Shown here: piece by piece, positions 1-8,688 of the stretch
Layout: every line of letters begins with the position of its first letter
How positions within the stretch are numbered: the stretch's first letter is position 1
Source of the DNA: Poriferisodalis sp965214215
GTDB taxonomy: Bacteria > Actinomycetota > Acidimicrobiia > Acidimicrobiales > Poriferisodalaceae
Length of the DNA: 64,000 bases
Direction: 5' to 3'
Assembly (NCBI RefSeq): GCF_965214215.1
Contig: NZ_CBDCBD010000003.1
Coordinates: 1,922,001-1,986,000, forward strand
The notes under the pieces: generated by a model
Databases searched by the model: none
Told to the model about the DNA's origin: nothing
What the model saw: the letters and a program-made list of their open reading frames with translations, nothing else
Made by a program: the position numbers and the translations under genes

Positions 1-2699
1 AGGAGGCGGCGGGCGTGCTGAAGTTCCGTCGTCGCAAGGAGCGTGCCGAGCGGCGGCTGGAAGGCACGCAGGCAAACGTGACGCGCCTCGTCGACCTGCA
101 GAGCGAACTCCGCCGTCAGCTGCGGCCGCTCGAGCGGCAGGCCACCGCCGCCCGACGCCACCGCGAGATCAGCGCAGAGCTGGCTGAGCTGCGGCTCTAC
201 AACGCGGGGCGCCAGCTCGCCGCGAGTTACCAGGCGCAGAGCGCCTCCGATGCTCGACGGGTCGATCTTGCGGCGCAACAGGACGCGGTGACATCGTCGA
301 TTGCCGACATCGACCGGGCGATCGACGATGCGCAGTCACAGCTTGCCGAACTGACCGCAGAACCTGCTGATCGGCTGTCGCGAGTGGCATCGCTGTCGGA
401 ACGGGCACGCGGTCTCAGCGGTCAAACCTCTGAACGGATGCGATCGGTCGAACGCGAGCGCAATGCCTTGCTCGACTCCGACGTGGTGGCGACGCTGACC
501 GATGAACATGCACGGGTGTCAGCTGAGCTGACCGCCCTCGACGCAGCAGCGGTGTCGTCCGCGCCGTCGGGGGGCATAGACGAACAGGTCCATTCGGGCG
601 TCGGCGCCGACTCCGAAGTCGACGAGGTCGCTGCAAGCGCAGCCGACCACGACCACCGGGAGGCCGAAGCGCGCCTCGCGGCCGCCGCTGCATCACTGTC
701 GCACGCCGATGAACAGCAGCGGAAAGCCGCTGAGGAGCTGCAGCATTGGATCGGAAGATTTGAGGCACTGGCGTCCGCTGTCGCCGCCGCCCGCACCGAC
801 TCGGGCGCAGCGGTGCTCGACGACGTGGCTGGGGTGGTCGGCGCGCTCGGCGAGCTGGTGATCATCGACGACGGCTGGGAGGCGGCGGCGGAGGCTGCCG
901 CAGATGGGTCGCTCTCGGCGGTCGTCGTGCGTGATGACGACGCGGCCGCCGCGGCGCTAGCAGCGCTTGCCGACACCGATGGGAGCGGCTCGGTGATCTC
1001 ACTCAGCAATCTGGCGGCTGCCCACGACCCGGGCCGCCCGGCCGAGCGCTCGCCGCCGGGCGCGAACGAGGAGTTGGTGCGGCCCCACATACAGGTCGCC
1101 CCTGACGCGCCGGAGTGGTGCCGCGGCCAACTCGGGACGTTGCTCGATGCCATCGTCGCTGGGGCCGTCTGCGTAACCGGCGATTGGTCCAGCGCCTATG
1201 ACCGTGTGCTGGCAGCGCGCACGGCCGACGATGCCGTGTTCGTCACAGCCAGCGGCGACCGGTTCGGACCCCACCGCTGGCGGATTGGCAGCACGGGGCC
1301 GGCGGCGGCCACGGCGGCACTCGACGTCGCACGCGCACGCATCGACGAGCTGACGCACCACCAGCAGGCAGCGGCCTCGGCGTGGACCTCGGCGCGGCAG
1401 GCGCACCAGACGGCCTTCGAAGCAACCCGAGAGACACAACGCACCGCCGAGAACCTTCGACGCCGGGCGGCCACAGCAGCAGCCCAGCAAGCCGCGCGGA
1501 ATCAGGCGTTCGAGGACCGAGCTGCCGCGCAGGAGCAACGCCGGTCAGTGCTCAACGAACGGCTCGGGACCATTGCGCGGCGTCTGAAGGGCCATGAGAG
1601 CTCTCGTGCGGCTGCATCCGCCCGGCTGGAGCGGGCAGAGGCCATCGTGTCGGGGCTGGATCGTCTGGCGCTGTTGCTCTCGGAGCGCCGCCAACGCCTC
1701 GATGCCGAAGCAAAGCGGCTGCGCTCACGCAACGACTCCCGCATTGAGTTGGTGCGCCAGCTGACAGAGCGCCTCGATGCGCTCCGGCGCGAGCGGGACG
1801 CGGCTTTGTCGCGTCAGGAGCACTTGCGCACCGGACTCGCAGCGTTGGACGTCGCCGATGCCGAAGCTCGTACCAAGCGCGACGCCCTCGTAGAGATGCT
1901 GCGAACGGAGTTCTCCGCAGACCCCGCAGCGGCACTCGCTGCACCGCCACCGCCGCTGCCCGACGGGGTCACGGCCATCGCTCACGAGCGAACGCTGCGC
2001 GCGGACCTGAATCGACTGGGGCCGGTCAACCCCCTGGCGCTCTCGGAGTACGAGGCAGCCTCAGAGCGCTTCGAGTTCGTGGCCACCCAGCTCGCGGACG
2101 TGCGCAACAGCCGCAGGGAACTGCACAAGGTGATTCGGGCCATCGACGCCGAGATCGTCGCAACGTTTGCTGCAGCATTCGAAGATGTGGCTCGGAACTT
2201 CGCCGAACTGTTCGGCACGCTGTTCCCGGGCGGCACCGGCAAACTCTCGCTGACGGATCCGCAGGAGCTGCTGACATCGGGAGTCGAACTCGACGTTCGA
2301 CCCGCCGGCAAGCGCATCGGTCGCTTGTCATTGCTGTCCGGCGGTGAGCGCTCGCTGGTGGCGCTCGCGTACCTCTTCGCGGTGTTCCGCAGCCGGCCTT
2401 CGCCGTTCTACGTTCTCGATGAGGTGGAAGCGGCGCTCGACGACGTCAATCTGCAACGTTTCTTGGACCTCGTGGCGGAATTCCGGCGGGAGTCGCAGTT
2501 GATCATCGTGAGCCATCAACGCCGCACGATGGAATCGGCCGACGTCCTGTACGGCGTGTCCATGCCGCCCGGGGGCTCCAGCGTGGTCGTGTCGGAGCGG
2601 CCCGAGCATGCAGCGGCCCTTGTCGCTGCGGATGGACCATTGGGCTTCGAAGAGTCCTCGCCGGAGCAGCTCGGAGAGCCCGCGACGACCCCTGGGTAG
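1..2699 (+). CDS. smc: Chromosome segregation protein SMC (5' end cut by window)
   Basis: ATPase core of the SMC-ScpAB condensin, which compacts and separates sister chromosomes. The frame is open to the left edge, so the N-terminal head with Walker A lies outside. What remains is a coiled coil rich in E/R/A, a hinge domain roughly at 810-1290 and a second coiled coil. The C-terminal head follows, with ABC signature LSGGERS near 2332 and Walker B/D-loop FYVLDEVEAALDD near 2407, then the H-switch IIVSHQ. The stop is 11 nt before ftsY, suggesting one operon. Expected full length is about 1150-1200 residues, so roughly a quarter is missing. Confidence 0.95.
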   Translation, partial: EAAGVLKFRRRKERAERRLEGTQANVTRLVDLQSELRRQLRPLERQATAARRHREISAELAELRLYNAGRQLAASYQAQSASDARRVDLAAQQDAVTSSIADIDRAIDDAQSQLAELTAEPADRLSRVASLSERARGLSGQTSERMRSVERERNALLDSDVVATLTDEHARVSAELTALDAAAVSSAPSGGIDEQVHSGVGADSEVDEVAASAADHDHREAEARLAAAAASLSHADEQQRKAAEELQHWIGRFEALASAVAAARTDSGAAVLDDVAGVVGALGELVIIDDGWEAAAEAAADGSLSAVVVRDDDAAAAALAALADTDGSGSVISLSNLAAAHDPGRPAERSPPGANEELVRPHIQVAPDAPEWCRGQLGTLLDAIVAGAVCVTGDWSSAYDRVLAARTADDAVFVTASGDRFGPHRWRIGSTGPAAATAALDVARARIDELTHHQQAAASAWTSARQAHQTAFEATRETQRTAENLRRRAATAAAQQAARNQAFEDRAAAQEQRRSVLNERLGTIARRLKGHESSRAAASARLERAEAIVSGLDRLALLLSERRQRLDAEAKRLRSRNDSRIELVRQLTERLDALRRERDAALSRQEHLRTGLAALDVADAEARTKRDALVEMLRTEFSADPAAALAAPPPPLPDGVTAIAHERTLRADLNRLGPVNPLALSEYEAASERFEFVATQLADVRNSRRELHKVIRAIDAEIVATFAAAFEDVARNFAELFGTLFPGGTGKLSLTDPQELLTSGVELDVRPAGKRIGRLSLLSGGERSLVALAYLFAVFRSRPSPFYVLDEVEAALDDVNLQRFLDLVAEFRRESQLIIVSHQRRTMESADVLYGVSMPPGGSSVVVSERPEHAAALVAADGPLGFEESSPEQLGEPATTPG

Positions 2700-2710
2700 C
2701 CTGCCGACCA

Positions 2711-3910
2711 GTGAGCATCGAGGTCCTACTACTGGTCATCGGCGTCGTCGTGATGGTGCTTCTTGCGTCGCTTCCATTCGTGCAACGCACCATGCAGCGC
2801 CGCTCGAGGTCCCCATCTCAAAATGCACCCGTTGCGGTACCGCAGCCTCCGCCAAGGCCTGCGGACGACCCCGTGGCGACGCAGTCCCCGCCCGATGGTG
2901 CCGCCGAACGTGCTGGAGGGCCGGCCGAGACTGGTCCCCCCAGGCCTGCAGCCACCTTTGCGTCGGGGTTGGCCTCGTCGCGCCGGACGCTGCGCGATCG
3001 CCTGGCGTCCATCCGTGGACGCCGGCCTGACGGAGCTACGTGGGAGAGCCTGGAAGAGGCCCTGCTCGGCGCCGATGTCGGCGTTGCAACGACAATGGCC
3101 ACATTGGAGCGCCTGCGGAGCACCGCAGACGATCAGGACCTCGTCGATGCTGGCGAGCTGGTGCACGAACTGGCTGACCAGATGCGTGCAGCCCTCAATG
3201 CCGATCGCTCACTGCGCGCGAGTGCGCCGGACCGAGAGGGCGCCACGCCGGTGTGGCTGTTCGTGGGCGTCAACGGCGTGGGTAAGACCACCACGATCGG
3301 CAAGGTAGGGGCACGGCTGTCGGCGCAAGGCCAAGTCGTGGTGATGGCCGCCGGCGACACATTCCGCGCGGCCGCGACCTCACAGCTGCAGACGTGGGCT
3401 GATCGGTGCGGTGCAGACTTGATCTCGGGCAGCGCTGGCGCCGACCCCAGCTCGGTTGTGCATGACGCCGTCAGCGCCGCGGCGGCCCGCGGTGCCGACA
3501 TAGTTCTGGCCGATACCGCCGGCAGGCTCCAGAATCGCAAGAATCTCATGGATGAGCTCGCCAAAGTCCGCCGAGTCGCCGATCGGGCGCCAGGTGCCGT
3601 TGTCGAGACGCTGCTGGTCATCGACGCGACCACTGGCCAGAATGGTCTGAGCCAGGCACGTGCCTTTGCCGAAGCCACCGACGTCACCGGTGTCGTGCTC
3701 ACCAAGCTGGACGGCTCGGCGAAGGGTGGGATCGTCTTCGCCATCGAGGCCGAGCTGGGTCTGCGCGTGAAGCTCGTGGGCCTCGGCGAGGGGGCCGATG
3801 ATCTGGTCGACTTCGACCCCAACAGCTACGTCGACGCCTTGCTCGGCGCCGATCCGGACGCCGGGGTGCCCGCCTCCCACAGCCCAGAACAAGACCGACC
3901 AGGGGACTGA
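2711..3910 (+). CDS. ftsY: Signal recognition particle receptor FtsY
   Basis: SRP-receptor GTPase that docks Ffh-ribosome complexes at the membrane translocon. GTG start. An N-terminal hydrophobic segment (residues 3-25) is followed by a Pro/Ala-rich acidic linker and then the NG domain. G1 GVNGVGKTTT is near residue 186, DTFRAAA near 216, DTAGR near 268 and TKLDG near 330. At 399 residues the length is normal for a membrane-anchored actinobacterial FtsY. It sits 3 nt before ffh, so receptor and SRP protein are co-expressed. Confidence 0.97.
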   Translation: MSIEVLLLVIGVVVMVLLASLPFVQRTMQRRSRSPSQNAPVAVPQPPPRPADDPVATQSPPDGAAERAGGPAETGPPRPAATFASGLASSRRTLRDRLASIRGRRPDGATWESLEEALLGADVGVATTMATLERLRSTADDQDLVDAGELVHELADQMRAALNADRSLRASAPDREGATPVWLFVGVNGVGKTTTIGKVGARLSAQGQVVVMAAGDTFRAAATSQLQTWADRCGADLISGSAGADPSSVVHDAVSAAAARGADIVLADTAGRLQNRKNLMDELAKVRRVADRAPGAVVETLLVIDATTGQNGLSQARAFAEATDVTGVVLTKLDGSAKGGIVFAIEAELGLRVKLVGLGEGADDLVDFDPNSYVDALLGADPDAGVPASHSPEQDRPGD

Positions 3911-3913
3911 GCG

Positions 3914-5392
3914 ATGTTTGACACCCTGACTGACCGATTGTCCGGCACCCTACGGGGCCTGCGGGGCCGCGGACGAATGCGGCCCGCCGACGTCGACGAG
4001 GCGTTGGCCGAGATCCGCCTGGCGCTGCTCGAAGCCGATGTCAACGTGGGGGTTGTACGCCGCTTCGTAGACCGGGTCCGTGAGCGCAGCATCGGTGGCG
4101 AGGTCACGGCCAGCCTGACGCCCGGCCAGCAGGTCACCAAGATCGTCAACGACGAGCTTGTCGAGATCCTGGGCGGAAGCCCGCTCGACTTCCAGTTCGC
4201 TCCGAAGCCGCCCACGGTGGTGATGCTGGCCGGCCTCCAGGGCTCCGGCAAGACGACTGCCGCAGCCAAGTTGGCCCAGTGGTGCAAGTCACAGGGCCGC
4301 AATCCGCTGCTGGTCGGCGCCGACCTGCAGCGACCCGCAGCCGTTGAGCAGTTGCGGACGCTTGCCCGCGGCATCGACGTCGAGGTATGGAGCGAGCCCG
4401 GAGACCCTGTGGCCTGCGCCGCGGGGGGACTCGCTCACGCCCGCCAGACCGGCCGCGATGTGCTCATCGTGGACACCGCGGGGCGGCTGGCGATCGACGT
4501 CGAGCTGATGGGCGAGGTGGCCCGAATCTCGGACGCGGTCGAACCCCATTACACCTTGCTCATCGTCGACTCGATGGTCGGCCAGGACGCCGTCGCGACC
4601 GCCGAGGCCTTTCACGCAACACTCGAAGTGGACGGGATCATCCTGACCAAGCTCGACGGCGACGCACGCGGCGGCGCGGCTCTCTCGGTTGCCGAGGTGG
4701 TCGGTCGTCCGGTGGCGTTTGCGTCGGTCGGCGAGAAGGTCGACGACTTCGAGCAGTTCCATCCCGACCGCATGGCGAGCCGGATCCTCGGCATGGGCGA
4801 CGTGATGACGCTCATCGAGAAGGCGGAGGCCGTCTACGAACAAGAAGAGGCAGAGGCGGCGGCCCAGCGACTCGCTGAGGGCACCTTCACGCTCGACGAC
4901 TTCGTCGACCAGCTTCGTCAGCTTCGCAAGATGGGCAATCTGCAGAGCATCGTGCAGATGATGCCTGGCATCTCCGACCAAGTCCGTAATGCGGATATCG
5001 ACGACGACCGGATCACCACTGCAGAGGCCATCGTGCTGTCGATGACGCCAGCAGAGCGCGTGTCACCGGAGATCATCGACGCCTCCCGCCGCGCCCGCAT
5101 TGCCGCTGGCAGCGGTACCTCCTCGGCACAGGTCGCCAACCTGCTGAAGCAGTTCACCCAGATGCGCAAGATGATGGGCGGCATGATGGGCCTGGGATCG
5201 AAACGGCGGCCAGCCAGCCGCAAGGCCGGCCGCAAGCGGGGCAAGGGCCCGACCCGTCCGGCCGGCAGCTCCCGCACAGGCGGTGGGCGCACATCGTCGA
5301 AGGGCCGGCCGTCGTCGGGCAAGCTCGGCACCAAGCTCGACGGCGGAGGGATCGACTGGGAAGCGCTGGACCTGAAGCTGCCAGGCCGTTGA
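3914..5392 (+). CDS. ffh: Signal recognition particle protein Ffh
   Basis: SRP54 GTPase; binds signal sequences of nascent membrane proteins together with 4.5S/SRP RNA. N domain at residues 1-90, G domain with GLQGSGKTTAAAKLA near residue 108, DTAGRL, and TKLDGDARGG. The methionine-rich M domain carries the GNLQSIVQMMPG and MRKMMGGMMG stretches. A basic, low-complexity Gly/Ser/Arg/Lys tail (from about residue 433) is longer than in most Ffh. ATG start, closely coupled to ftsY. Confidence 0.97.
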   Translation: MFDTLTDRLSGTLRGLRGRGRMRPADVDEALAEIRLALLEADVNVGVVRRFVDRVRERSIGGEVTASLTPGQQVTKIVNDELVEILGGSPLDFQFAPKPPTVVMLAGLQGSGKTTAAAKLAQWCKSQGRNPLLVGADLQRPAAVEQLRTLARGIDVEVWSEPGDPVACAAGGLAHARQTGRDVLIVDTAGRLAIDVELMGEVARISDAVEPHYTLLIVDSMVGQDAVATAEAFHATLEVDGIILTKLDGDARGGAALSVAEVVGRPVAFASVGEKVDDFEQFHPDRMASRILGMGDVMTLIEKAEAVYEQEEAEAAAQRLAEGTFTLDDFVDQLRQLRKMGNLQSIVQMMPGISDQVRNADIDDDRITTAEAIVLSMTPAERVSPEIIDASRRARIAAGSGTSSAQVANLLKQFTQMRKMMGGMMGLGSKRRPASRKAGRKRGKGPTRPAGSSRTGGGRTSSKGRPSSGKLGTKLDGGGIDWEALDLKLPGR

Positions 5393-5398
5393 GGCTGT

Positions 5399-5446
5399 GC
5401 AGCCGAGGGGTTGGGCAGCCAAGGGGTCGGGCAGCCAAGGGGTTAC
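5399..5446 (+). repeat. Three tandem 16-bp direct repeats
   Basis: Three adjacent copies of GCAGCC(G/A)AGGGGT(T/C)(G/A)(G/C) lie at 5399-5414, 5415-5430 and 5431-5446, starting 6 nt after the ffh stop and ending just upstream of the rpsP promoter. Only a few positions vary. Function unknown; it could be a slippage product or a binding-site cluster. Confidence 0.8.
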
Positions 5447-5461
5447 TCAGCATTCGCCCGT

Positions 5462-5467
5462 TAGGCT
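5462..5467 (+). promoter_or_regulatory. Putative -10 box for the rpsP operon
   Basis: TAGGCT fits the actinobacterial TAnnnT -10 pattern. A start site about 7 nt downstream would give a leader of roughly 60 nt before rpsP, which has the ribosome-binding sequence GGGAGC 5 nt before its ATG. No convincing -35 box. Confidence 0.4.
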
Positions 5468-5536
5468 CGTTCGTCGGCGCGGCGGCCCATCGGTGCGCCA
5501 CGAGCCCCCACTCGAACTCATCTAACCGGGAGCGAC

Positions 5537-5986
5537 ATGGCCGTTCGTCTGCGCCTCAAGCGCACAGGCAAGAAGAAGCAACCGAGCTACCGCGTCGTCG
5601 CAGTCGACAGTCGCAAGCCCCGCGACGGACGCGTGCTGGAGGTCATCGGCACATACGACCCGCGTCAGGAGCCCTCTGCGATCTCGATCGTCAATGAGCG
5701 CGCTGTTCACTGGTTGAGCCATGGTGCCCAGCCAAGCGACACCGTGTCCAAGCTGCTGACGATTTCCGGCGCGTGGGACGACTTCCGCTCGCGAGGCTCA
5801 TCGGCGGCTGCGGGTGACACCGCCGAGGCGGCCCCCGCCGAGCCCGCCCCCGCACCGACGCCCGATCTGGTGATCGACACCGATGAGCCGGGCGCAGACG
5901 ACTCGTCGGCGACGGCTGTCGGCGGGGCGACAGCCCAGAACACCGAATCCGAGCCGAAAGCAACAGAACCCGGGGAGGCCCAGTGA
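5537..5986 (+). CDS. rpsP: 30S ribosomal protein S16
   Basis: Small-subunit assembly protein. The first 80 residues are canonical S16 (MAVRLRLKRTGKKKQPSYRV, then GTYDPR and AVHWLSHGAQPSDTV). Residues from about 90 form an Ala/Pro/Asp/Glu-rich tail of some 60 residues not present in short S16 proteins, though such tails are common in Actinobacteria. The stop codon overlaps the GTG of the KH gene by 4 nt. Confidence 0.97.
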   Translation: MAVRLRLKRTGKKKQPSYRVVAVDSRKPRDGRVLEVIGTYDPRQEPSAISIVNERAVHWLSHGAQPSDTVSKLLTISGAWDDFRSRGSSAAAGDTAEAAPAEPAPAPTPDLVIDTDEPGADDSSATAVGGATAQNTESEPKATEPGEAQ

Positions 5987-6255
5987 CCGACGGTCACACC
6001 GGCGCAGACACCGAGACCACTTCTGCGGAAGAGGTCTTGCTGTATCTCATCGCCCAGCTCGTCGAACATCCCGATCAGGTCGAGGTCGAGATTGCTGAAT
6101 CGGGATCGAAGCTGAGCCTGACGGCAACCGTGAGCTCGGAGGACATCGGCCGGGTCATCGGCAAGCGAGGTCGCGTTGCGAACGCCATCCGCACGCTGGT
6201 GCGCGCCGCAGCCCATCGAGATGGCGTCCAGGTCGAAGTCGACTTCCGGGACTGA
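5983..6255 (+). CDS. khpA: KH-domain RNA-binding protein KhpA (YlqC family)
   Basis: Small single-KH RNA-binding protein, 90 residues; in other bacteria KhpA pairs with KhpB and binds many RNAs. The GxxG loop is visible as VIGKRGRVANAIRTL (residues about 55-69). The GTG start overlaps the rpsP stop (GTGA), so it is translationally coupled. The conserved position between rpsP and rimM supports the call. Confidence 0.9.
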   Translation: MTDGHTGADTETTSAEEVLLYLIAQLVEHPDQVEVEIAESGSKLSLTATVSSEDIGRVIGKRGRVANAIRTLVRAAAHRDGVQVEVDFRD

Positions 6256-6736
6256 CCTGAGCCCACCTGGCCTGCTGGAGGTCGCAACAGTCGGGCGCGC
6301 GCACGGGGTGCGCGGCGACGTCGTCGTGCACCCGGTCACCAACCGGCTCGAGCGCTTCGATGTCGGTTCGACACTCGTTACCGCTGTGGGCGAGCGAACT
6401 GTCTCGCGATCCCGCTTTGACGGCAACCGGTGGCTTGTGCACTTCGACGGCATTGACGACCGTGATGCAGCGGCGGCCCTGACGGGCACGACCGTGTACG
6501 CCGAACCGCTCGACGATCCCGACGAGCTGTGGGTGCATGAGCTGTGCGGCAGCTCGGTGATTGATCAGCATGGATTCCACGCCGGCATCGTGACGAGCGT
6601 CGTGGCGAATCCGGCCGCTGACCTGCTCGAGCTCGACACCGGACACCTCGTGCCGCTGACATTCGTCGTGCGCCGTGAATCCGGTGCGGTCCACGTGGAG
6701 GTGCCACATGGGCTCTTCGAGCTCGAATCACCCTGA
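6221..6736 (+). CDS. rimM: 16S rRNA processing protein RimM
   Basis: 30S maturation factor acting with S19. The conserved start of the domain, GLLEVATVGRAHGVRGDV, begins at 6269. A C-terminal PRC-barrel with LWVHELCGSSVID and GHLVPLTF follows. The start is uncertain: ATG 6221 overlaps khpA by 35 nt and adds a non-conserved basic lead, whereas a CTG at 6257 lies 2 nt after the khpA stop. The 3' end overlaps trmD by 29 nt. Confidence 0.9.
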   Translation: MASRSKSTSGTDLSPPGLLEVATVGRAHGVRGDVVVHPVTNRLERFDVGSTLVTAVGERTVSRSRFDGNRWLVHFDGIDDRDAAAALTGTTVYAEPLDDPDELWVHELCGSSVIDQHGFHAGIVTSVVANPAADLLELDTGHLVPLTFVVRRESGAVHVEVPHGLFELESP

Positions 6737-7517
6737 GCAATCGTCGCCACCCCATCCGGCGGCGAGGCTGCGCATCGACGTGTTCTCGATCTTCCCCACT
6801 GAACTCGACGCCATGTGCGGGCTGAGCATCTTGGGCCGCGCCCGAGCGCAGGGTCTGCTGGACCTCCGCTGCTGGGACTTGCGACGTGCGACCAAGGACG
6901 CTCACCGCACCGTCGACGATGCTCCCTTCGGTGGCGGACCGGGCATGATCCTCATGCCGGAGCCGGTCTTTGCGGCCGTCGAGGAGGTCTCGGGACCACG
7001 GCCGTTGTTGCTGCTCGATGCCGGCGGCCGGCGATTCGACCAAGCCATGGCCGCTGAGCTAGCAGAGTTGGGGTCGGCGGAGTCAGGCGGCTTCAGCTTG
7101 CTATGCGGCCGCTATGAAGGCGTGGACGAGCGCATTCGCACCGAGCTTGTCGATGGCTCAGTCTCCATAGGCGATGTCGTGCTGGCCGGCGGCGAATTCG
7201 CCGCCATGGTTGTGGTGGAAGCCGTGGGACGGCTGGTGCCTGGTGTGCTCGGCAATGCAGCGTCCCCAACGGATGAGAGCTTCGCAGCGGGGTTGCTGGA
7301 ACACCCGCAATGGACACGTCCAGCATCGTTCCGTGGGCTGGAGGCACCCGAAGTACTGCGCAGCGGCGACCACGCCCGCGTCGCTCGCTGGCGCCAGGCC
7401 ATGGCGCTTGTACGAACTGCCACCGACCGCCCGGACCTCGTAGCGGCGCGAGGTGTCAGTGACGCCGACCGGGAGCTACTTGCAGAGTTTGGCCTCGAGC
7501 TCGAGACCGGCTGCTGA
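6708..7517 (+). CDS. trmD: tRNA (guanine-N1-)-methyltransferase TrmD
   Basis: SAM-dependent m1G37 tRNA methyltransferase of the SPOUT class, which prevents +1 frameshifting. Motifs: IDVFSIFP at the start of the fold, DDAPFGGGPGMIL, LLCGRYEGVDER and the knot motif SIGDVVLAGGE. The ATG at 6708 gives a short polar lead (MGSSSSNHPEQ) before the domain. 269 residues, slightly longer than usual. Just 4 nt after its stop begins copy A of an interspersed repeat. Confidence 0.95.
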   Translation: MGSSSSNHPEQSSPPHPAARLRIDVFSIFPTELDAMCGLSILGRARAQGLLDLRCWDLRRATKDAHRTVDDAPFGGGPGMILMPEPVFAAVEEVSGPRPLLLLDAGGRRFDQAMAAELAELGSAESGGFSLLCGRYEGVDERIRTELVDGSVSIGDVVLAGGEFAAMVVVEAVGRLVPGVLGNAASPTDESFAAGLLEHPQWTRPASFRGLEAPEVLRSGDHARVARWRQAMALVRTATDRPDLVAARGVSDADRELLAEFGLELETGC

Positions 7518-7520
7518 GCA

Positions 7521-7627
7521 GAGGCCGAGCCGAAGGGCGAAGCCGTGGCCAGAGCGGCCCGTGAGCGATAGCGAACAAGAGCGGGAAGCAACTGGTGCGA
7601 CAGCGTGGAAGTTCACCTATCCGCGCG
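7521..7627 (+). repeat. Interspersed repeat, copy A
   Basis: About 107 bp that align without gaps to the reverse complement of 61439-61545, with about 90 positions identical by eye. It starts 4 nt after trmD and fills the first half of the 212-nt gap before rplS. Read from a GTG at 7561 it encodes SDSEQEREATGATA, matching SDSKQERETTGATA in copy B, so either a conserved short reading frame or simply a conserved repeat. No internal palindrome or transposase. Confidence 0.8.
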
Positions 7628-7682
7628 GCCTGTGGGCACTGAGCCAGCCGGCGATCGTTGCCGCAATTCGCAGGCAGACCAC

Positions 7683-7688
7683 TAGCCT
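7683..7688 (+). promoter_or_regulatory. Putative -10 box for rplS
   Basis: TAGCCT in the trmD-rplS gap fits TAnnnT. Start of transcription near 7695 would give a leader of about 35 nt containing a GGGAG Shine-Dalgarno before the rplS ATG. Confidence 0.4.
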
Positions 7689-7729
7689 GCGGTGTTCGTC
7701 ATCACGCCGATCACGGGAGTCGGATCGCT

Positions 7730-8074
7730 ATGGGAAGCACCGATCTTGTCGAGGCAGCGCGCCTGCGCGACGACCATCCCGAATTCGGTCCTGGCGACAC
7801 GGTGCGCGTTCACGTACGCGTCGTCGAGGGCAACCGGCAGCGGACCCAGATATTCGAGGGCTACGTCATCGCACGGAATTCGTCGGGCATCAGCGAAACC
7901 TTCACGGTGCGCAAGCTCAGCTTTGGCGTCGGCGTCGAGCGGACCTTTCCGTTGCACGCGCCCACCATCGCAAAGATCGAGCGCGTGGCCGTCGGCGACG
8001 TGCGCAGGGCGAAGCTGTACTACCTGCGCGATCGTGTCGGCAAGGCAGCGCGGATTCGCGAAAAGCGCTTCTAG
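7730..8074 (+). CDS. rplS: 50S ribosomal protein L19
   Basis: Large-subunit protein at the 30S-50S interface. Canonical L19 features: PEFGPGDTVRVHVRVVEGNR, QIFEGYVIA, SGISETFTVRK and LYYLRDRVGKAARIREKRF at the C-terminus. The ATG at 7730 gives 114 residues, the family length. The usual next genes lepB and rnhB are absent; yraN follows after 38 nt. Confidence 0.97.
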   Translation: MGSTDLVEAARLRDDHPEFGPGDTVRVHVRVVEGNRQRTQIFEGYVIARNSSGISETFTVRKLSFGVGVERTFPLHAPTIAKIERVAVGDVRRAKLYYLRDRVGKAARIREKRF

Positions 8075-8112
8075 CAGGGCATCGGCGGTCGCGGGCCGGG
8101 CGCGGTGCCCTC

Positions 8113-8457
8113 ATGACCGCTCGGCGTCAGGCGCTCGGCCGCTACGGCGAAGACCTCGTCGAGCGCTGGTATGCCGAGCGGGGTTACCGCATCCTCGAGC
8201 GCAATTGGCGCTGCCCGTCAGGCGAGTTGGACCTTGTGGTGACCGACGGCTCGCAGTTGGTGTTCTGTGAGGTCAAGACCCGCTCCAGTGACCGATTCGG
8301 CACCGGTTTCGAGGCGATCACCTGGGCCAAGCAGCAGCAGGTCCGGCGTCTCGCGGCGCAGTATGTGCGCCAGCGCGGCGGCTGGGCCGGACCACTCCGC
8401 TGCGACGCGGCGTCGGTCATGGGACGCACGGTCGAAGTCCTGACCGCCGCCTTCTAG
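8113..8457 (+). CDS. yraN: YraN family (UPF0102) nuclease-fold protein
   Basis: Small restriction-endonuclease-like fold protein of unsettled function, usually near rplS/rnhB/comM and perhaps linked to DNA uptake or recombination. Motifs: ALGRYGEDLVERWYAERGY, GELDLV and FCEVKTR (the D-ExK type core) within the first 60 residues. 114 residues, normal length. The ATG at 8113 was chosen because the family begins with this lead; upstream sequence in frame is not coding. Confidence 0.9.
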   Translation: MTARRQALGRYGEDLVERWYAERGYRILERNWRCPSGELDLVVTDGSQLVFCEVKTRSSDRFGTGFEAITWAKQQQVRRLAAQYVRQRGGWAGPLRCDAASVMGRTVEVLTAAF

Positions 8458-8470
8458 CCGGGGCAGCCTC

Positions 8471-8680
8471 TCAGCCGAGCGGCCGCCGCCGGCGCCTCGC
8501 CGACCAGCAACCCCAGTGCCAGTGACGTCTCAGGTCGACGGCGTCGTGGGGCACCGCCACGACATGGCCCACGCCAGGTTCGATCGCATTGCCGCAGCCA
8601 CCGCAGATGTATCGCTTGGTCGCCTCGAACGGCTGCACGCGGCGCACATCGAAGCCCGGCTCCGGTTCGAGCTTGTGCAT
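8471..8680 (-). CDS. Small CxxC zinc-binding-like protein, unknown function
   Basis: 69 residues. CGGCG (CxxC) near residue 25 and HWHWGCW near residue 55 form a plausible Cys/His zinc site. The spacing resembles small conserved actinobacterial proteins often encoded beside yraN/comM (recollection, not checked). It ends 13 nt from yraN, convergently, and follows the small membrane-protein gene by 8 nt, so the two form an operon divergent from comM. Basic C-terminus (SARRRRRPLG). Confidence 0.65.
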   Translation of the reverse strand: MHKLEPEPGFDVRRVQPFEATKRYICGGCGNAIEPGVGHVVAVPHDAVDLRRHWHWGCWSARRRRRPLG

Positions 8681-8688
8681 CGCCGGTC

